From: CAZAFC01 sp964484675
Lineage (GTDB): Bacteria > Patescibacteriota > Saccharimonadia > Saccharimonadales > UBA4665
Length of the DNA: 64,000 nucleotides
Direction: 5' to 3'
Assembly: GCA_964484675.1 (NCBI GenBank)
Contig: CAZAFC010000001.1
Location: 62,001 to 126,000, forward strand
The notes under the pieces: model-generated
The model's input: only the letters and a program-made list of their open reading frames with translations
Told to the model about the DNA's origin: nothing
Databases searched by the model: none
Translations under genes and position numbers: made by a program
Shown here: positions 42,991 through 52,601 of the stretch, one piece after another
How the letters are laid out: each line of letters opens with the position of its first letter
How positions within the stretch are numbered: position 1 is the first letter of the stretch

Positions 42991-44106
42991 TTACAGCAAG
43001 CGCTGGCGCTGCTTGAAGTGCTCGCTCAGCCCAAAAATCGCCAACTCCTCCAAATTCCCGGCTACAAACACCGGCAGATTAGGAAAATCTTCGCGCAGCC
43101 GAGTCAGATGCGCCTGAGCCAGCGTGCGCGTCCGATTGGTCGCAGAGGTGGGCGCGCTCTTGTGACTCTCGATATACACGCCAATCGACTGCGAGGCCAA
43201 ATCGCCGTACATGATACGTGGGCCCAGCTCGCCCAGCGCACCCAAGCTCTCCGTCTCCTCTGTAATTGCGATCAAATGCACGGCGTTGCCAAGCTTGTGC
43301 ATCAGCTCCTCATCGGCAGCAGTAGCAGATGTAGCCCAATCGGGCCGATAGCTGTCATCTACGCTCACGCCGTACTTTTTGGTAATCGCCCCCACGCGCG
43401 TCATCCAGGCCGGCTTCTTTTGGCCGGAAGTGCCCGACAAATAAATTGTCGGGTCTAAATCTGTGCGCGGCGGCGGCAGCGTGTAGTCGACTTTTGTGAC
43501 GATGCCGGAAGCGCGCTGGCGAATCTTTTCATGCAAGCTGATTGCCGCCCGATGGGCAACCACCTCGATATCATCAACGAGCGAAAAGAACGGATACTGC
43601 ACCTCTGTCGCCTTCAGCACACTCTTGGCAAGCTGGCGAGCAACTTTGGTAGCCTCCGGCGACTCATTATTACTCTCAATATACCCAATGACATCTTGCC
43701 CGCGCAACATACCGCCATATGTCCCAAATCCGAGATCCAGCATACCGGCAGCGCTATCTGTCTCATTTGTCACCACAATCGCCAAGACCGCGTCGCGCGC
43801 CTCATGGATACTCTCGATGTGTGCACGTGCGGGCGTCCAGGCAGAAACCTCGGGATTAAATATTTGAGCCTCATCAATCCCATGTCGAGCAACGACTGGC
43901 ATCAACGTTTCGCGCCGCCACGAAACGTAGCCTTCGGCCGTCGGATCGCCACATGTGCCAAACGCACCAATCTGCATAATAGCCTCATCGCCTAGTCCAC
44001 GCGCCACCACTTGCGAAGAATAGTCGGCCAGCGGTCGCCATGTCAGCCAACTGCCATCAACTGGGTCGTAAAATCGCTGCTCTGCCACAAGACACTCCGT
44101 ACTCAT
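42991..44106 (-). CDS. Tandem nucleoside 2-deoxyribosyltransferase-like protein (371 aa)
   Basis: Two related domains of about 140 residues. The first has MQIGAFGTCGD, QIFNPEVSAW and DAVLAIVVTNET; the second starts TIYLSGTSGQKK, then DSYRPDWATS and VHLIAITEETESLG. The order beta strand plus Gly-rich loop, a Pro-x-x-x-Trp block and an acidic E/T-rich strand matches the nucleoside deoxyribosyltransferase-like fold, which includes enzymes and nucleotide-binding relatives. Function not certain. The -10 TAATCT lies five bases before the ATG. Confidence 0.65.
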   Translation of the reverse strand: MSTECLVAEQRFYDPVDGSWLTWRPLADYSSQVVARGLGDEAIMQIGAFGTCGDPTAEGYVSWRRETLMPVVARHGIDEAQIFNPEVSAWTPARAHIESIHEARDAVLAIVVTNETDSAAGMLDLGFGTYGGMLRGQDVIGYIESNNESPEATKVARQLAKSVLKATEVQYPFFSLVDDIEVVAHRAAISLHEKIRQRASGIVTKVDYTLPPPRTDLDPTIYLSGTSGQKKPAWMTRVGAITKKYGVSVDDSYRPDWATSATAADEELMHKLGNAVHLIAITEETESLGALGELGPRIMYGDLASQSIGVYIESHKSAPTSATNRTRTLAQAHLTRLREDFPNLPVFVAGNLEELAIFGLSEHFKQRQRLL

Positions 44107-44174
44107 CAGTCAGATTATTTACTCAAACGTACGCCAGAGTTGTACGCTTGTCAATTATAATTCCTGCTATGTAG

Positions 44175-44180
44175 TATGCT
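44175..44180 (+). promoter_or_regulatory. Leaderless -10 box of gene 44187
   Basis: TATGCT, six bases, ATG at 44187. Confidence 0.55.
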
Positions 44181-44186
44181 TATACC

Positions 44187-44828
44187 ATGTCATATTTAGA
44201 ATCTGTCGCCTTCGATACCGTGCCATCACATTTTCTTGGCCTGCGCTTTAAGAGCGCCGAACCGCACGATCAAGTTCAAGCCATAGTGCGCAATAGCGAA
44301 TCCATCAAAGTTCCGGGATTTAATCCGGCCGTTGCCGAGCGCCCCGTGTCACGTATTTGGTTTGATGTGCCGACATTGACTGTCGATGCAATCATGTCAT
44401 ACCTGCGTACCGGATTCGGCAACTCGCACGTGAGAAATTGCCACGACTTTGTTGCACACGTTGGCGGCCGCGTGCCTCGGGGTAATTACAAGGAATCCAT
44501 ACTGACTCTCAACCAGAGCGTGTTTGACGGCCCCGTGGCAGCCAGCGATATCCAAGCCGGGGATTTAGTTGCCGTGGCGCACCCAGGCTTCTTTTTCCGT
44601 GATTTTGATGGCTTGCAAATCGATCATTCGTGCCTTGCACTCGGTGAGGGCCAAGCCCTGGAGGTTAGTGGCCTGGGCGGCGCATTCGCGATTAACTCGC
44701 TGGAACAAGCGCTCCGTGATGCGCGCGGAATCATGGCTCAAGCCGATGACCCAAATCTTTGGCGCGACGGGCAGCGACCAACGAGCGAGGACATTCAGCT
44801 CTATAGAATTCCCTCAGCCGGCACGTAA
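44187..44828 (+). CDS. Possible NlpC/LRAT-like thiol hydrolase (213 aa)
   Basis: NCHDFVAHVGG near residue 90 has the Cys and aromatic context of LRAT/NlpC-type enzymes, and IDHSCLALGEGQALEV near 148 supplies a His before a beta strand. No signal peptide. I infer a Cys-His hydrolase fold, but the match is short. Divergent from the 42991 gene, with its own leaderless promoter. Confidence 0.5.
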   Translation: MSYLESVAFDTVPSHFLGLRFKSAEPHDQVQAIVRNSESIKVPGFNPAVAERPVSRIWFDVPTLTVDAIMSYLRTGFGNSHVRNCHDFVAHVGGRVPRGNYKESILTLNQSVFDGPVAASDIQAGDLVAVAHPGFFFRDFDGLQIDHSCLALGEGQALEVSGLGGAFAINSLEQALRDARGIMAQADDPNLWRDGQRPTSEDIQLYRIPSAGT

Positions 44829-44860
44829 GAACTCAGGCACCCAGCGGCGGCCCAGCACGA

Positions 44861-45334
44861 TTATTCTTTGACCGTGATGTGCCAGTTACACTCGGAGTGA
44901 ATCGACAAATAGTGCTCGCCCGGATCAGAAAAGTGATCCGTGGAGCCGCCTTTCATGGCCAGATCGTTGGCGCCATCGTCGATGTTGTCCGAGCCGTCGG
45001 TATTAAACACGTCGATCTGGAAATTGCCTTTATAGCCAAAATTGGTGCAGTCGAACGTGTACGCCACTGCCCAGTTGCCCGTGGTTGTGAAAGCTTGCGT
45101 TTGCTTGATGCCGCTACTCGACATGTCGAGCAACACCCGCGAGCCGTCTGTGGAGGTCGAAGACGAAGTGCTAGTCGTATTTGAAGTGGTTTTGGTGGTG
45201 GCGGGCTTTTCGGAGTGATGATTCATGGCCAGCATGACCCCGACGACGCCGAGCACAACAACAAGCGCAATGGCGACCATCCAAATTTTACGACGACTTT
45301 GCGGCTGATTGCCTGCTGATTGCCCTGCGAACAT
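44861..45334 (-). CDS. Membrane-anchored extracytoplasmic protein (157 aa)
   Basis: AAGGAG before the start. A membrane helix at residues 16-37 is followed by a Thr/Ser-rich linker and a C-terminal beta domain with two cysteines (FDCTNFGYKGNF, SECNWHITV). No enzyme motif. Probably a small surface protein. Confidence 0.7.
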   Translation of the reverse strand: MFAGQSAGNQPQSRRKIWMVAIALVVVLGVVGVMLAMNHHSEKPATTKTTSNTTSTSSSTSTDGSRVLLDMSSSGIKQTQAFTTTGNWAVAYTFDCTNFGYKGNFQIDVFNTDGSDNIDDGANDLAMKGGSTDHFSDPGEHYLSIHSECNWHITVKE

Positions 45335-45429
45335 ATCTCTCCTTTAGGCTACTCAAATTTAATCACTGGCGGCAACGCTTACGCGTAAGGAAATTGTAGC
45401 ACAGCCCGCCCGCAAGCTAAGATTTAGAC

Positions 45430-45463
45430 AAAAAGCAGCCCACTGATAAGCGAGCTGCTTTTT
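45430..45463. terminator. Bidirectional terminator
   Basis: AAAAAGCAGC pairs with GCTGCTTTTT (45430-45439 with 45454-45463). On the minus strand it ends the 45505 gene. Confidence 0.85.
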
Positions 45464-45504
45464 GAGGCATGGAGTGTGATGCTTTTTGATTTCCCTAGCT
45501 GGTA

Positions 45505-46302
45505 CTACAAAGACTTGAGGCCAGCAACAATCTTCTTGGCGTCAGCGTACGCTGCAGCGTTGTCGGCGTGCGCCGTCTTCAGCTGAGCGTTATAGCCAGC
45601 GAGAACAGAGTGATTGGTGTTGTAATCTGCTGGCTGCAAGTTGATGACCACGCTCTCGATGTTTGCCGAGATCGACTGCGCTGCCGAAACTTTCGCGTTC
45701 ATGTCCGAGAGGTCAGCCTCAAGCGCAGTAACGTTTTTGCCGGCTTGCTGCTCGGCGGTGAGACGCGCCTGCAATTTCTGGGCCAGGGCGCTCAGCTTGG
45801 TCTCGACCATCTGCTGATCGTCGGCGACTTTCACCAGATTGATTTTCGGCAGCACAAGCGCGTATACCCGGTATTGCGTGTAAATGTCCTGCCCGCTGGC
45901 GATGGCAGCGGTCACGGTTGTCGAGGCGTCGAGCTGTGTTTTGAGCGAGGTCAGTCCGCTGATCGTCGCGCCCACTTCGGCACTCAGCGTTGCTTTGTCA
46001 CTGGCGCTCAACTTCGCAGCGCCGGCAATTTTGCTCGCAAGCGAGTTGAGCGTCGTGAGGCGGCGGGCAATCTCCTGATCGCCCTTGCTAATAATGGTTT
46101 GCAAGTGCGCCGTATCCACCGACGCGTTGGCCGAAACGCCGGCCACATTAGCCGATACTGAGGTGCTGAGGCCGGCCTTGAGTGACGCAGCGCTGGCCAC
46201 GCCACTCATAAGCAGCGCGCCGCTCGCAATCGTTGCGCCAAAAGCCGCCAGCACGCGAGCACGCGCCGTGCGAGTTTGCTTTGAGTAATGTACCTTCATC
46301 AT
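45505..46302 (-). CDS. Secreted helical protein (265 aa)
   Basis: Signal peptide ending near residue 38 (SGVASA). The mature protein is Ala/Ser/Lys-rich and almost fully helical, with coiled-coil character. AAGGA ribosome-binding site. It follows the sigma/anti-sigma pair by about 60 bases and might be under its control; this is inference. Confidence 0.7.
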   Translation of the reverse strand: MMKVHYSKQTRTARARVLAAFGATIASGALLMSGVASAASLKAGLSTSVSANVAGVSANASVDTAHLQTIISKGDQEIARRLTTLNSLASKIAGAAKLSASDKATLSAEVGATISGLTSLKTQLDASTTVTAAIASGQDIYTQYRVYALVLPKINLVKVADDQQMVETKLSALAQKLQARLTAEQQAGKNVTALEADLSDMNAKVSAAQSISANIESVVINLQPADYNTNHSVLAGYNAQLKTAHADNAAAYADAKKIVAGLKSL

Positions 46303-46359
46303 AAAATCCTTTTCGTTAGCTTACACTTTTTATATACCGCCGCGCGGGCAAAAGTTTCA

Positions 46360-46791
46360 CTAGGTGGTTGGCGTTACAATTTCGTTTTGCTGGTCGTTGA
46401 GCGCGGAATTCGTGCTGGCTTGGTCGTTGCTCTCTTGATTCATTGAGTTTTGCACGCCGCCCAAATCATTTTCAAGGCTGGCGTTATCAGTGCCGCTACT
46501 TGCCGAGCCTGAGCCCGCGTTCGATGACCCTTGCGCAGTGCTCACGCCCGACTGCGTTTGGCTCGTTTTTGCCGTGTCGGATGTGCCAGATTTGGTCGTG
46601 CGACCACCGATCGGCAACACAACGAACACCAGCGCCACAACCGCCATGCCGGCAAGCGCAGGCGCCCAAACTCTCACACTCCAGCGCCGAGATTTGTGCG
46701 CGGCAACTTGCTGCATGGTAGCGTCAACAAACGTACTTTTTGGCTCATACACTTTTTGAGCGGCCTTGAGCTGCTCGTCAAACTTGTCCAT
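46360..46791 (-). CDS. Probable membrane anti-sigma factor (143 aa)
   Basis: A cytoplasmic N-terminus of about 38 residues, one membrane helix (42-61) and a long Ser/Gly/Asn/Gln-rich outside tail. The start overlaps the sigma gene by 14 bases, the usual layout of ECF sigma/anti-sigma pairs. The classical zinc anti-sigma motif is not visible. Confidence 0.65.
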   Translation of the reverse strand: MDKFDEQLKAAQKVYEPKSTFVDATMQQVAAHKSRRWSVRVWAPALAGMAVVALVFVVLPIGGRTTKSGTSDTAKTSQTQSGVSTAQGSSNAGSGSASSGTDNASLENDLGGVQNSMNQESNDQASTNSALNDQQNEIVTPTT

Positions 46792-47323
46792 ATAATTCCT
46801 TTCTTAATTGGTCCTTGGCGCGATGTAGCCAGGTGCGAACCGTGCCAATTGGTCGCTCCAAGATTGCCGCAATCTCCTCGTAGCTATGATTTTCCCAGTA
46901 GAACAACATAACAACTTGGCGATATTCCAGCGGCAAATCATTGACAGCGCTACGGACAGTTTCGGCGTTCAACGCCTTGTCGAACAGCTCGGCAGGCGTC
47001 GGACCGTCGTCGGGAATCAGCTCCTCGAAATCGCCAATATCCTGCATATGCTTCGTCTGCTTGAGCTGCCGAAACGCGATGTTGTCGGCAATCTTATACA
47101 GCCACGTCGAGAACGCATAGGCTTCGTTGTACTGCGCCAGCTTTTGATAGGCACGCAGAAAAGCTTCCTGGGCAATGTCTTCAGCGGCCGGGCCATCTTG
47201 CGTCAAATTGTACACATGCTGGATCAGCCCCCGATGGTAGCGCTCGACGAGCTGACGATAATACTCGTGATTGCCCTCACGAATTTCAGCGATAATTGCT
47301 CGATCTTGCGATGTATCTGCCAT
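46778..47323 (-). CDS. ECF-type sigma factor
   Basis: 181 aa with region 2 (EDIAQEAFLRAYQKLAQY, then FSTWLYKIADNIA) and region 4 (LPLEYRQVVMLFYWENHSYEEIA, then GTVRTWLHRAKDQLRKEL). It redirects RNA polymerase to its own promoters, probably in response to envelope signals through the downstream anti-sigma protein. TATAAT lies upstream in a leader of about 30 bases. Confidence 0.93.
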   Translation of the reverse strand: MADTSQDRAIIAEIREGNHEYYRQLVERYHRGLIQHVYNLTQDGPAAEDIAQEAFLRAYQKLAQYNEAYAFSTWLYKIADNIAFRQLKQTKHMQDIGDFEELIPDDGPTPAELFDKALNAETVRSAVNDLPLEYRQVVMLFYWENHSYEEIAAILERPIGTVRTWLHRAKDQLRKELYGQV

Positions 47324-47471
47324 AGTTGCTTGGTTTTACCTTCATTATATACACGTGGGTGCGGATAAGTTTCACAAAATGCGGGACGTTTTTTGTCCGC
47401 TACGACCGCGCCATCGCCCACATCGCCGCAATATTCGCACCATATTCACTGGAAGTCATCGTGCGCAGCCG

Positions 47472-48113
47472 TCATGAAAGGAGAGCGTCGAGCTTGGGCT
47501 GAATTGCTGCGAACATGAGCTCGTAGCCTGCTTGGTTCGGATGCAGGCCATCTTGGTAGAGGTAGCTACGTGTCCAGGCGTCTTGGTCGCACGTTGGCGC
47601 CACAAAGTCGAAGCCCATTGAGGCACACACGTTTTTCGTAATGGCATTGAACTGGCCGCGCCGTTCGTTTGTGAAGTAGGAATTGGCGCCAGTAAGTGGA
47701 TTGACTTTGGGGTTCACCTTCGACTCGTCGAGATAGCCGTTGCTCACGAAGATAACGCGCTGGCTGTGCGCCTTGAGCACCTGGCACAAATTGGTGAGCT
47801 TTTCTTTGAACGCTTCAGGCGTGCACACGTAGTTTTCGGGCGTGCCGACCGCCTTGGCGTCGTTGCCGCCGACGCAAATGAGGGTGATGAGCTCCGGGCC
47901 ACGCTGGTAGTTCTCGCAAAACCACGGAAATGTCTCCGCGATGAACTCAATCGTGGAGCCAGCCTTGGCAAAATTGAATACTTCGCACGTCTCGCCCGAC
48001 CCTCCCGGCGCAAACTGCTTGCCGTGGACGTACGACTTTACCAAGTCGGCCCAACCGCGCTCAGCGCCAACGCCGTACACGCTACTGGCGCCCAGGATAA
48101 AAATCTGCTTCAT
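47472..48113 (-). CDS. SGNH/GDSL family hydrolase (213 aa)
   Basis: ILGASSVYGVGAERGW gives the nucleophile block, CVGGNDAK the Gly-Asn block and DGLHPNQAGY the Asp-His pair, so the catalytic set is complete. No signal peptide, so likely a cytoplasmic esterase. Start at 48113 follows AGGAAG and overlaps the end of the VOC gene (ATGA). Confidence 0.88.
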   Translation of the reverse strand: MKQIFILGASSVYGVGAERGWADLVKSYVHGKQFAPGGSGETCEVFNFAKAGSTIEFIAETFPWFCENYQRGPELITLICVGGNDAKAVGTPENYVCTPEAFKEKLTNLCQVLKAHSQRVIFVSNGYLDESKVNPKVNPLTGANSYFTNERRGQFNAITKNVCASMGFDFVAPTCDQDAWTRSYLYQDGLHPNQAGYELMFAAIQPKLDALLS

Positions 48114-48565
48114 ACTTCCTGACCCCAATCTACTAACTCTGTAAATCGCACATAAAAACCGAACGGATCAATAACCCGAAAATCTTGCTTGCCCCAGCGT
48201 TTGGTAACAAGCGGCTGCGAGATTGCTTTTTCGTTCAATGCCCCCGATACTCGCTTCCACAAACCCGCAACGTCGCTCACCGGCACCGTGATTTCGACCG
48301 CATAGCCACGTGGCGTGTCGGCCGGAAAATCTTCAAAATACGCGTGCTGAGCAACTGTATCTTTGTCGCCATAAAAGTTAATCATCGTGTCACCCGCTTG
48401 GTCACTGCGAATAAGCACGAGGTAGCCGAGATCGCTGCCGCCACCCGAAGTAGGGTCATACGAAAGTTCCTCGAAGCCAAATTGAGCATAGAACGCACGC
48501 GCCGGCGGAAACGACGGAACGTGCAGCTCAAGCACGAGGTTATTGCGAATGGCGTTCATGCCCAT
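48110..48565 (-). CDS. Glyoxalase/VOC family protein (151 aa)
   Basis: Two beta-alpha-beta-beta-beta modules with LELHVPSFPPARAFYAQFGFEEL and a C-terminal FRVIDPFGFYVRFTE block typical of the VOC superfamily. Metal ligands are not certain. AAAGGAGG ribosome-binding site. Translationally coupled to the SGNH hydrolase. Confidence 0.85.
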   Translation of the reverse strand: MGMNAIRNNLVLELHVPSFPPARAFYAQFGFEELSYDPTSGGGSDLGYLVLIRSDQAGDTMINFYGDKDTVAQHAYFEDFPADTPRGYAVEITVPVSDVAGLWKRVSGALNEKAISQPLVTKRWGKQDFRVIDPFGFYVRFTELVDWGQEV

Positions 48566-48616
48566 GTGGCCTCCTTTTCTTTGATTATACCGCAGAAAAG
48601 AAGCACTACGCGCAGG

Positions 48617-49090
48617 TTACGCCTCGCCGCGCCCGCGCATGGCAGGCAGGCTACCGGTCACCGCTCTATACAGCACGCGAAAGGTAAACGGCGTCATGTC
48701 GTCTTGGGACGCTTTGAGTGCCTCAACACTTTTTGCAATCTCCACAAGATCGCCCGGGACTTGCAGGGTGAGTTCGGCAATATCCGCTATAGCAGCGCGA
48801 AACAAACTGACATGCCGCACCACATCTTCGCCATGTTTGTTTTGGCTGGGGACGTCGCCACTGTCAAGAAGCTCAAGCGGACCCATCGGCCGGAAGTCCA
48901 GCTCTTGATCGAGCTCAGCCCGTATTGCATCATAAGCCGTCTGGCCGGGCTCGACATGGCCACCGAATAACCCTATTTTGCCAGAGTGCACCAACTGACC
49001 TGGAATTATCGGGCGGCCTTCGACAACAAAACTATCAGGAGTTTCAAGAATTGCCACGGCGCTGGCGCCTGCTCTTAGGATCTCAGCCAT
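48617..49090 (-). CDS. Nudix-family protein with altered Nudix box (157 aa)
   Basis: Start at 49090 is set by GAGGAG. The box reads GGHVEPGQTAYDAIRAELDQ: the first Glu is Gln and REUxEE has become AELDQE, so some catalytic Glu are changed. It may bind rather than cleave, or use another substrate geometry. No neighbour gives a clue. Confidence 0.75.
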   Translation of the reverse strand: MAEILRAGASAVAILETPDSFVVEGRPIIPGQLVHSGKIGLFGGHVEPGQTAYDAIRAELDQELDFRPMGPLELLDSGDVPSQNKHGEDVVRHVSLFRAAIADIAELTLQVPGDLVEIAKSVEALKASQDDMTPFTFRVLYRAVTGSLPAMRGRGEA

Positions 49091-49244
49091 ACATCTCCTC
49101 GGTACCACAACTATACAGCCACACTTCCTACTATGCTAGCTTCTTAACGGGCAGCTTTTAGCAATTGGCCAAATTCAGCTCGCGCTTTTGCACATTCTTT
49201 TTGAATTCCGGTATAATCATAAGCGTCCCCACTGGGCCAAAAGT

Positions 49245-50330
49245 ATGAGCAACAAAACCACAGTAAAAGACACCAAACCAAAGCTGCGTGAGGCATCTCA
49301 CGCCCCGTTCTACCGTCGCAAGCTTTTTCTGTGGCCTGTGGGCATTGTGTTGAGCTTGATTGTCGTCATCTTTCTCGCGTTTGAGCTCAGCCCCTGGCCA
49401 GGTGCTATCCTGGTGCGCGCTACGTTCAATCGCAGCGACCGCCAAAAACTCGCCGCTCTCCAAAAGCACACGCCAAGCGTGCCCATTACCCTCGTTGCCA
49501 ATCAGCGCTATAAGCAAGGTGATCGCAGCGCGCTCCTCGATGTCTATTTTCCTCAGTCAACCGAGCACACCAATCAGGCGCTCCCCACAGTAGTGTGGAC
49601 GCACGGCGGCGCCTGGGTGTCGGGCAGCAAAACCGATGACGGCCCGTATTTCAAGCTGCTGGCCGCCCAGGGTTTCACCGTCGTTTCGCTTGACTATACC
49701 CTGGCGCCCGAGAAAACATATCCCGCGCAAATCTTTGAGCTGAACGACGCCCAAGCTTACCTCGTTGCCAACGCCAGCCGGCTACACATCGATCCGAACA
49801 AAATCTTTTTGGCGGGAGATTCGGCCGGCGCGCAACTTACCAGCCAAATAGACGCCCTCATCACCAATCCAGCCTACGCAAACGAAGTCGGCATCAAGCC
49901 CGCTCTTCGTCCTTCGCAACTTGCCGGCACCGTGCTGTTCTGTGGCATTTACACCATGAAAAGCCTCACCGAAGCCGACCCGAACCTTCCAAAACTCATC
50001 AGCTGGGGCGACGACCAAGTGGTGTGGGCCTTTAGCGGCACGCGGAATCAAGCCAGCCCTATCATTCACCAAATGTCGCCGTACTACTACGTTACCAAGG
50101 ATTTTCCCGCGACCTTCATCAGTGGTGGCAACGGCGATCCGCTCACCAGCAAGCAATCAGTGCCGCTCGCGAACAAGCTCACGGATCTGGGCGTGCCCGT
50201 CACCACACTGTTCTATCCCGCGGATCATCAGCCCAGCCTGCCGCATGAGTATCAGTTCGATCTCGACACGGCCGATGGCCAGCAAGCGCTGACGCAACTC
50301 ACTCAGTTCCTGCAAAAGCGCGCCGAATAG
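49245..50330 (+). CDS. Membrane-anchored alpha/beta hydrolase, HSL-like (361 aa)
   Basis: A basic tail, one membrane helix (about residues 24-46), then the hydrolase domain with HGGAWVSG oxyanion motif, nucleophile elbow AGDSAGAQ, and Asp/His in NGDPLTS and ADHQPSLPH. Likely an esterase or lipase facing outside. The start at 49245 is favoured over an upstream Met because TATAAT lies at 49212-49217. Confidence 0.87.
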   Translation: MSNKTTVKDTKPKLREASHAPFYRRKLFLWPVGIVLSLIVVIFLAFELSPWPGAILVRATFNRSDRQKLAALQKHTPSVPITLVANQRYKQGDRSALLDVYFPQSTEHTNQALPTVVWTHGGAWVSGSKTDDGPYFKLLAAQGFTVVSLDYTLAPEKTYPAQIFELNDAQAYLVANASRLHIDPNKIFLAGDSAGAQLTSQIDALITNPAYANEVGIKPALRPSQLAGTVLFCGIYTMKSLTEADPNLPKLISWGDDQVVWAFSGTRNQASPIIHQMSPYYYVTKDFPATFISGGNGDPLTSKQSVPLANKLTDLGVPVTTLFYPADHQPSLPHEYQFDLDTADGQQALTQLTQFLQKRAE

Positions 50331-50383
50331 TTGCCTGCGACTCGGTAATCAGCGCGCCGAGCGACCTAAGCAATTAAACCTGC

Positions 50384-50389
50384 TACACT
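50384..50389 (+). promoter_or_regulatory. Leaderless -10 box of gene 50396
   Basis: Extended -10 TGC-TACACT, six bases, ATG at 50396. Confidence 0.6.
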
Positions 50390-50395
50390 GGGCAG

Positions 50396-51634
50396 ATGGA
50401 ACGAATACCAAAAGAAACCAACACGACCGTACCCATACCAATGCCCAATCTGGCCGAACTGTCGAGCTTGCTCAGCCCCTTTCGGGCGCTGGCCCTTGAA
50501 GGTGCCGTAGAAGCAAAATCAGAATTCTATCAACATGAGGTTCGGGCGAGAGGCTTGCGTGACGCCCCGACTCAATTCGCAGCTTTTGTCATACCGCTCG
50601 ACTCACACGTGCCGCTCGGGGAAGCGCACGGGGTTATTAACGCGGCCCAGGACGAGTCGTCCATAACACTCCACCATCAGGCGGCGCTGGAAACCAAGAT
50701 AGGCACCAAAAAGCTTACTGCTGTCCTGTCATCACTCGTCGTCGCGCTTGGCGACCGCGCCACCGACACGCCGCTCGCCGAGCTCGACGAGTACACCCTC
50801 ATGGCGAATTACCGCAAGGCCATCGATATCGCCAACCAAACCATCATGGCTTTTAAGCTGACGCAAGGCCTGCACAACCACGATCTCCAGCCGGTTACGG
50901 TGCCCAACCGCCCCAGTTATGTAGACATGTTTCGTTTTGACACGAGCAGAGGAGAAATTCTGGAAGCCGGCTATGTCCACATGCACCAAAACTTGGTAGC
51001 CAGCGTGGCGCGACCCCACGATCTCAGCCCCGGCGAACATGCCGAGTTCATGAACCACCTCAAGGTGCTCAGCTTCCACCGCGACAGCCCAGCGCCTCAC
51101 ATCCTGGCTACCATGCAGAAGGCCATCGACAATGTCTGCGTCGGCGACTACACCTCCGGACTGGTTCAGGCGGACACGTATACCGAGCATTTTATGCGCT
51201 ATGCTCTTTCGCAGGTCTACGTCGACAAAGGTTTGAGCGAAGAGGCCGCTCTGGGCAAGGTCGACAGCCTGCGTTCGCTGGACAAGCTTTTGGGCGGCCT
51301 GGCAACAGCGCTCAGCATGGAGCGAACAGACCTTAAAAAGATGATTTCCTTCGAAGCCTGGCGAGTCGCCTGCCGCGAAAAACGAAACCATATCACCCAC
51401 TGCTTCACAAAAGTGCCCGTCGAGCCCGGCGAAGCGCGGAGCGCCCTGCGCGAAACCATTCGCATGAACACCATGCTCGGCCGCATCATTATGTACGCAC
51501 ATGGCAGCCTCGCGCCGCAGCTGCAATTATTTGAAACGCCGCGCTGGTATCTCGGTTCGATCGAAGATTACGACGCCAACGACGCGCGGGCGCTTTCGCG
51601 GGTGAACGACATCGTCACCTATACATATTCCTAA
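50396..51634 (+). CDS. Hypothetical helical protein (412 aa)
   Basis: Cytoplasmic, no signal peptide. A soluble alpha-rich protein with several His-rich helices (LHHQAAL, HNHDLQP). No known family recognised. The leaderless promoter supports the start. Codon use is like the housekeeping genes. Confidence 0.7.
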   Translation: MERIPKETNTTVPIPMPNLAELSSLLSPFRALALEGAVEAKSEFYQHEVRARGLRDAPTQFAAFVIPLDSHVPLGEAHGVINAAQDESSITLHHQAALETKIGTKKLTAVLSSLVVALGDRATDTPLAELDEYTLMANYRKAIDIANQTIMAFKLTQGLHNHDLQPVTVPNRPSYVDMFRFDTSRGEILEAGYVHMHQNLVASVARPHDLSPGEHAEFMNHLKVLSFHRDSPAPHILATMQKAIDNVCVGDYTSGLVQADTYTEHFMRYALSQVYVDKGLSEEAALGKVDSLRSLDKLLGGLATALSMERTDLKKMISFEAWRVACREKRNHITHCFTKVPVEPGEARSALRETIRMNTMLGRIIMYAHGSLAPQLQLFETPRWYLGSIEDYDANDARALSRVNDIVTYTYS

Positions 51635-51673
51635 ACCGCACCTGTTGGCCAAAATCAGGAAGCCAGGGGCCGT

Positions 51674-52420
51674 CTATTCTTCGATGAATGTAAGTCGCAC
51701 GGCCGCCAAAGCATGGCGCATGATGTGCAGGCCAAGGCCTGCGATACGAATCTGCTGGTCGCTCTTTTCGGTCACGCGTAGCTCGGCGTCCGCCGCAATC
51801 GCACGGCCATCGTAGAGCGCAAGGCACCCTGTCCCCGGGACCTCGCCGATATACGACAAAGGATTATTCTCAGCATTGCGCTCGAGAATGCCGGTTGCGG
51901 GCGTCGCGTAGTATATCGGCAGATTTCCCACAGCCCGAACTGCTTCGCGCAAGCTCTTGATCCGCGTGTCGAGCTCCGCGATTCTGCTGCGGGCCGCATC
52001 TCGCTTGCTGGGAGTAAGTAAACCCTGCTCATAAAGCTCATCCAGCCCCGTGGCAATGTGCCGCTTCTCTTGGCGAAGATCATACACCTCGCGCTCGACC
52101 ACATTCGCTTCGTTGCTATCATCGCCCTCAAATCCCATCCATTCCGCGTCCGCCAAGCTTTTCTTTTTAGCAGAAGATTCCCGAGCGAGCTTTGCTTCAT
52201 CGGTGATTGCCAGCATTTGCGGACTATACTCGCCCGCAAATCCACTTGCCCACACATCCTCATCCCGAATGCCAGGCGCCGTCATGCGCGCCGCTTTGAG
52301 GGCAAGATGAGACAAACCGATGAGCATGGCCTGCGGGTATATAACGTCAAAATCATTATACGTGTCTTCAGCGCCATGAATGGGTATTGGAAGAGCGACT
52401 AGCTCAATAAGTTGCGACAT
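51674..52420 (-). CDS. Hypothetical protein with coiled coil (248 aa)
   Basis: A central helical coiled-coil (about residues 110-170, rich in Arg, Glu and Leu) lies between a short N-terminal and a C-terminal beta-rich part. No recognised domain. Converges with gene 50396. Confidence 0.65.
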   Translation of the reverse strand: MSQLIELVALPIPIHGAEDTYNDFDVIYPQAMLIGLSHLALKAARMTAPGIRDEDVWASGFAGEYSPQMLAITDEAKLARESSAKKKSLADAEWMGFEGDDSNEANVVEREVYDLRQEKRHIATGLDELYEQGLLTPSKRDAARSRIAELDTRIKSLREAVRAVGNLPIYYATPATGILERNAENNPLSYIGEVPGTGCLALYDGRAIAADAELRVTEKSDQQIRIAGLGLHIMRHALAAVRLTFIEE

Positions 52421-52589
52421 GATTCTATATCATGCCATAAATATTCGATTATAGCAACCATCGTAGCCATCCTGCTCCGGGCACTTCTTGCTGAAATCAC
52501 ACCCCCAACTCCCGAGCTTGCTAAGACCCAGCTTCAGTTCAAGTCCGATAAGTTCTGCCGTGAAAATTGTATTTAACGAGGATTCATTT

Positions 52590-52595
52590 TATAAT
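52590..52595 (+). promoter_or_regulatory. Leaderless -10 box of gene 52602
   Basis: TATAAT, six bases, ATG at 52602. An ATG directly adjoining the box (52596) is less likely the start. Confidence 0.6.
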
Positions 52596-52601
52596 ATGTC
52601 T

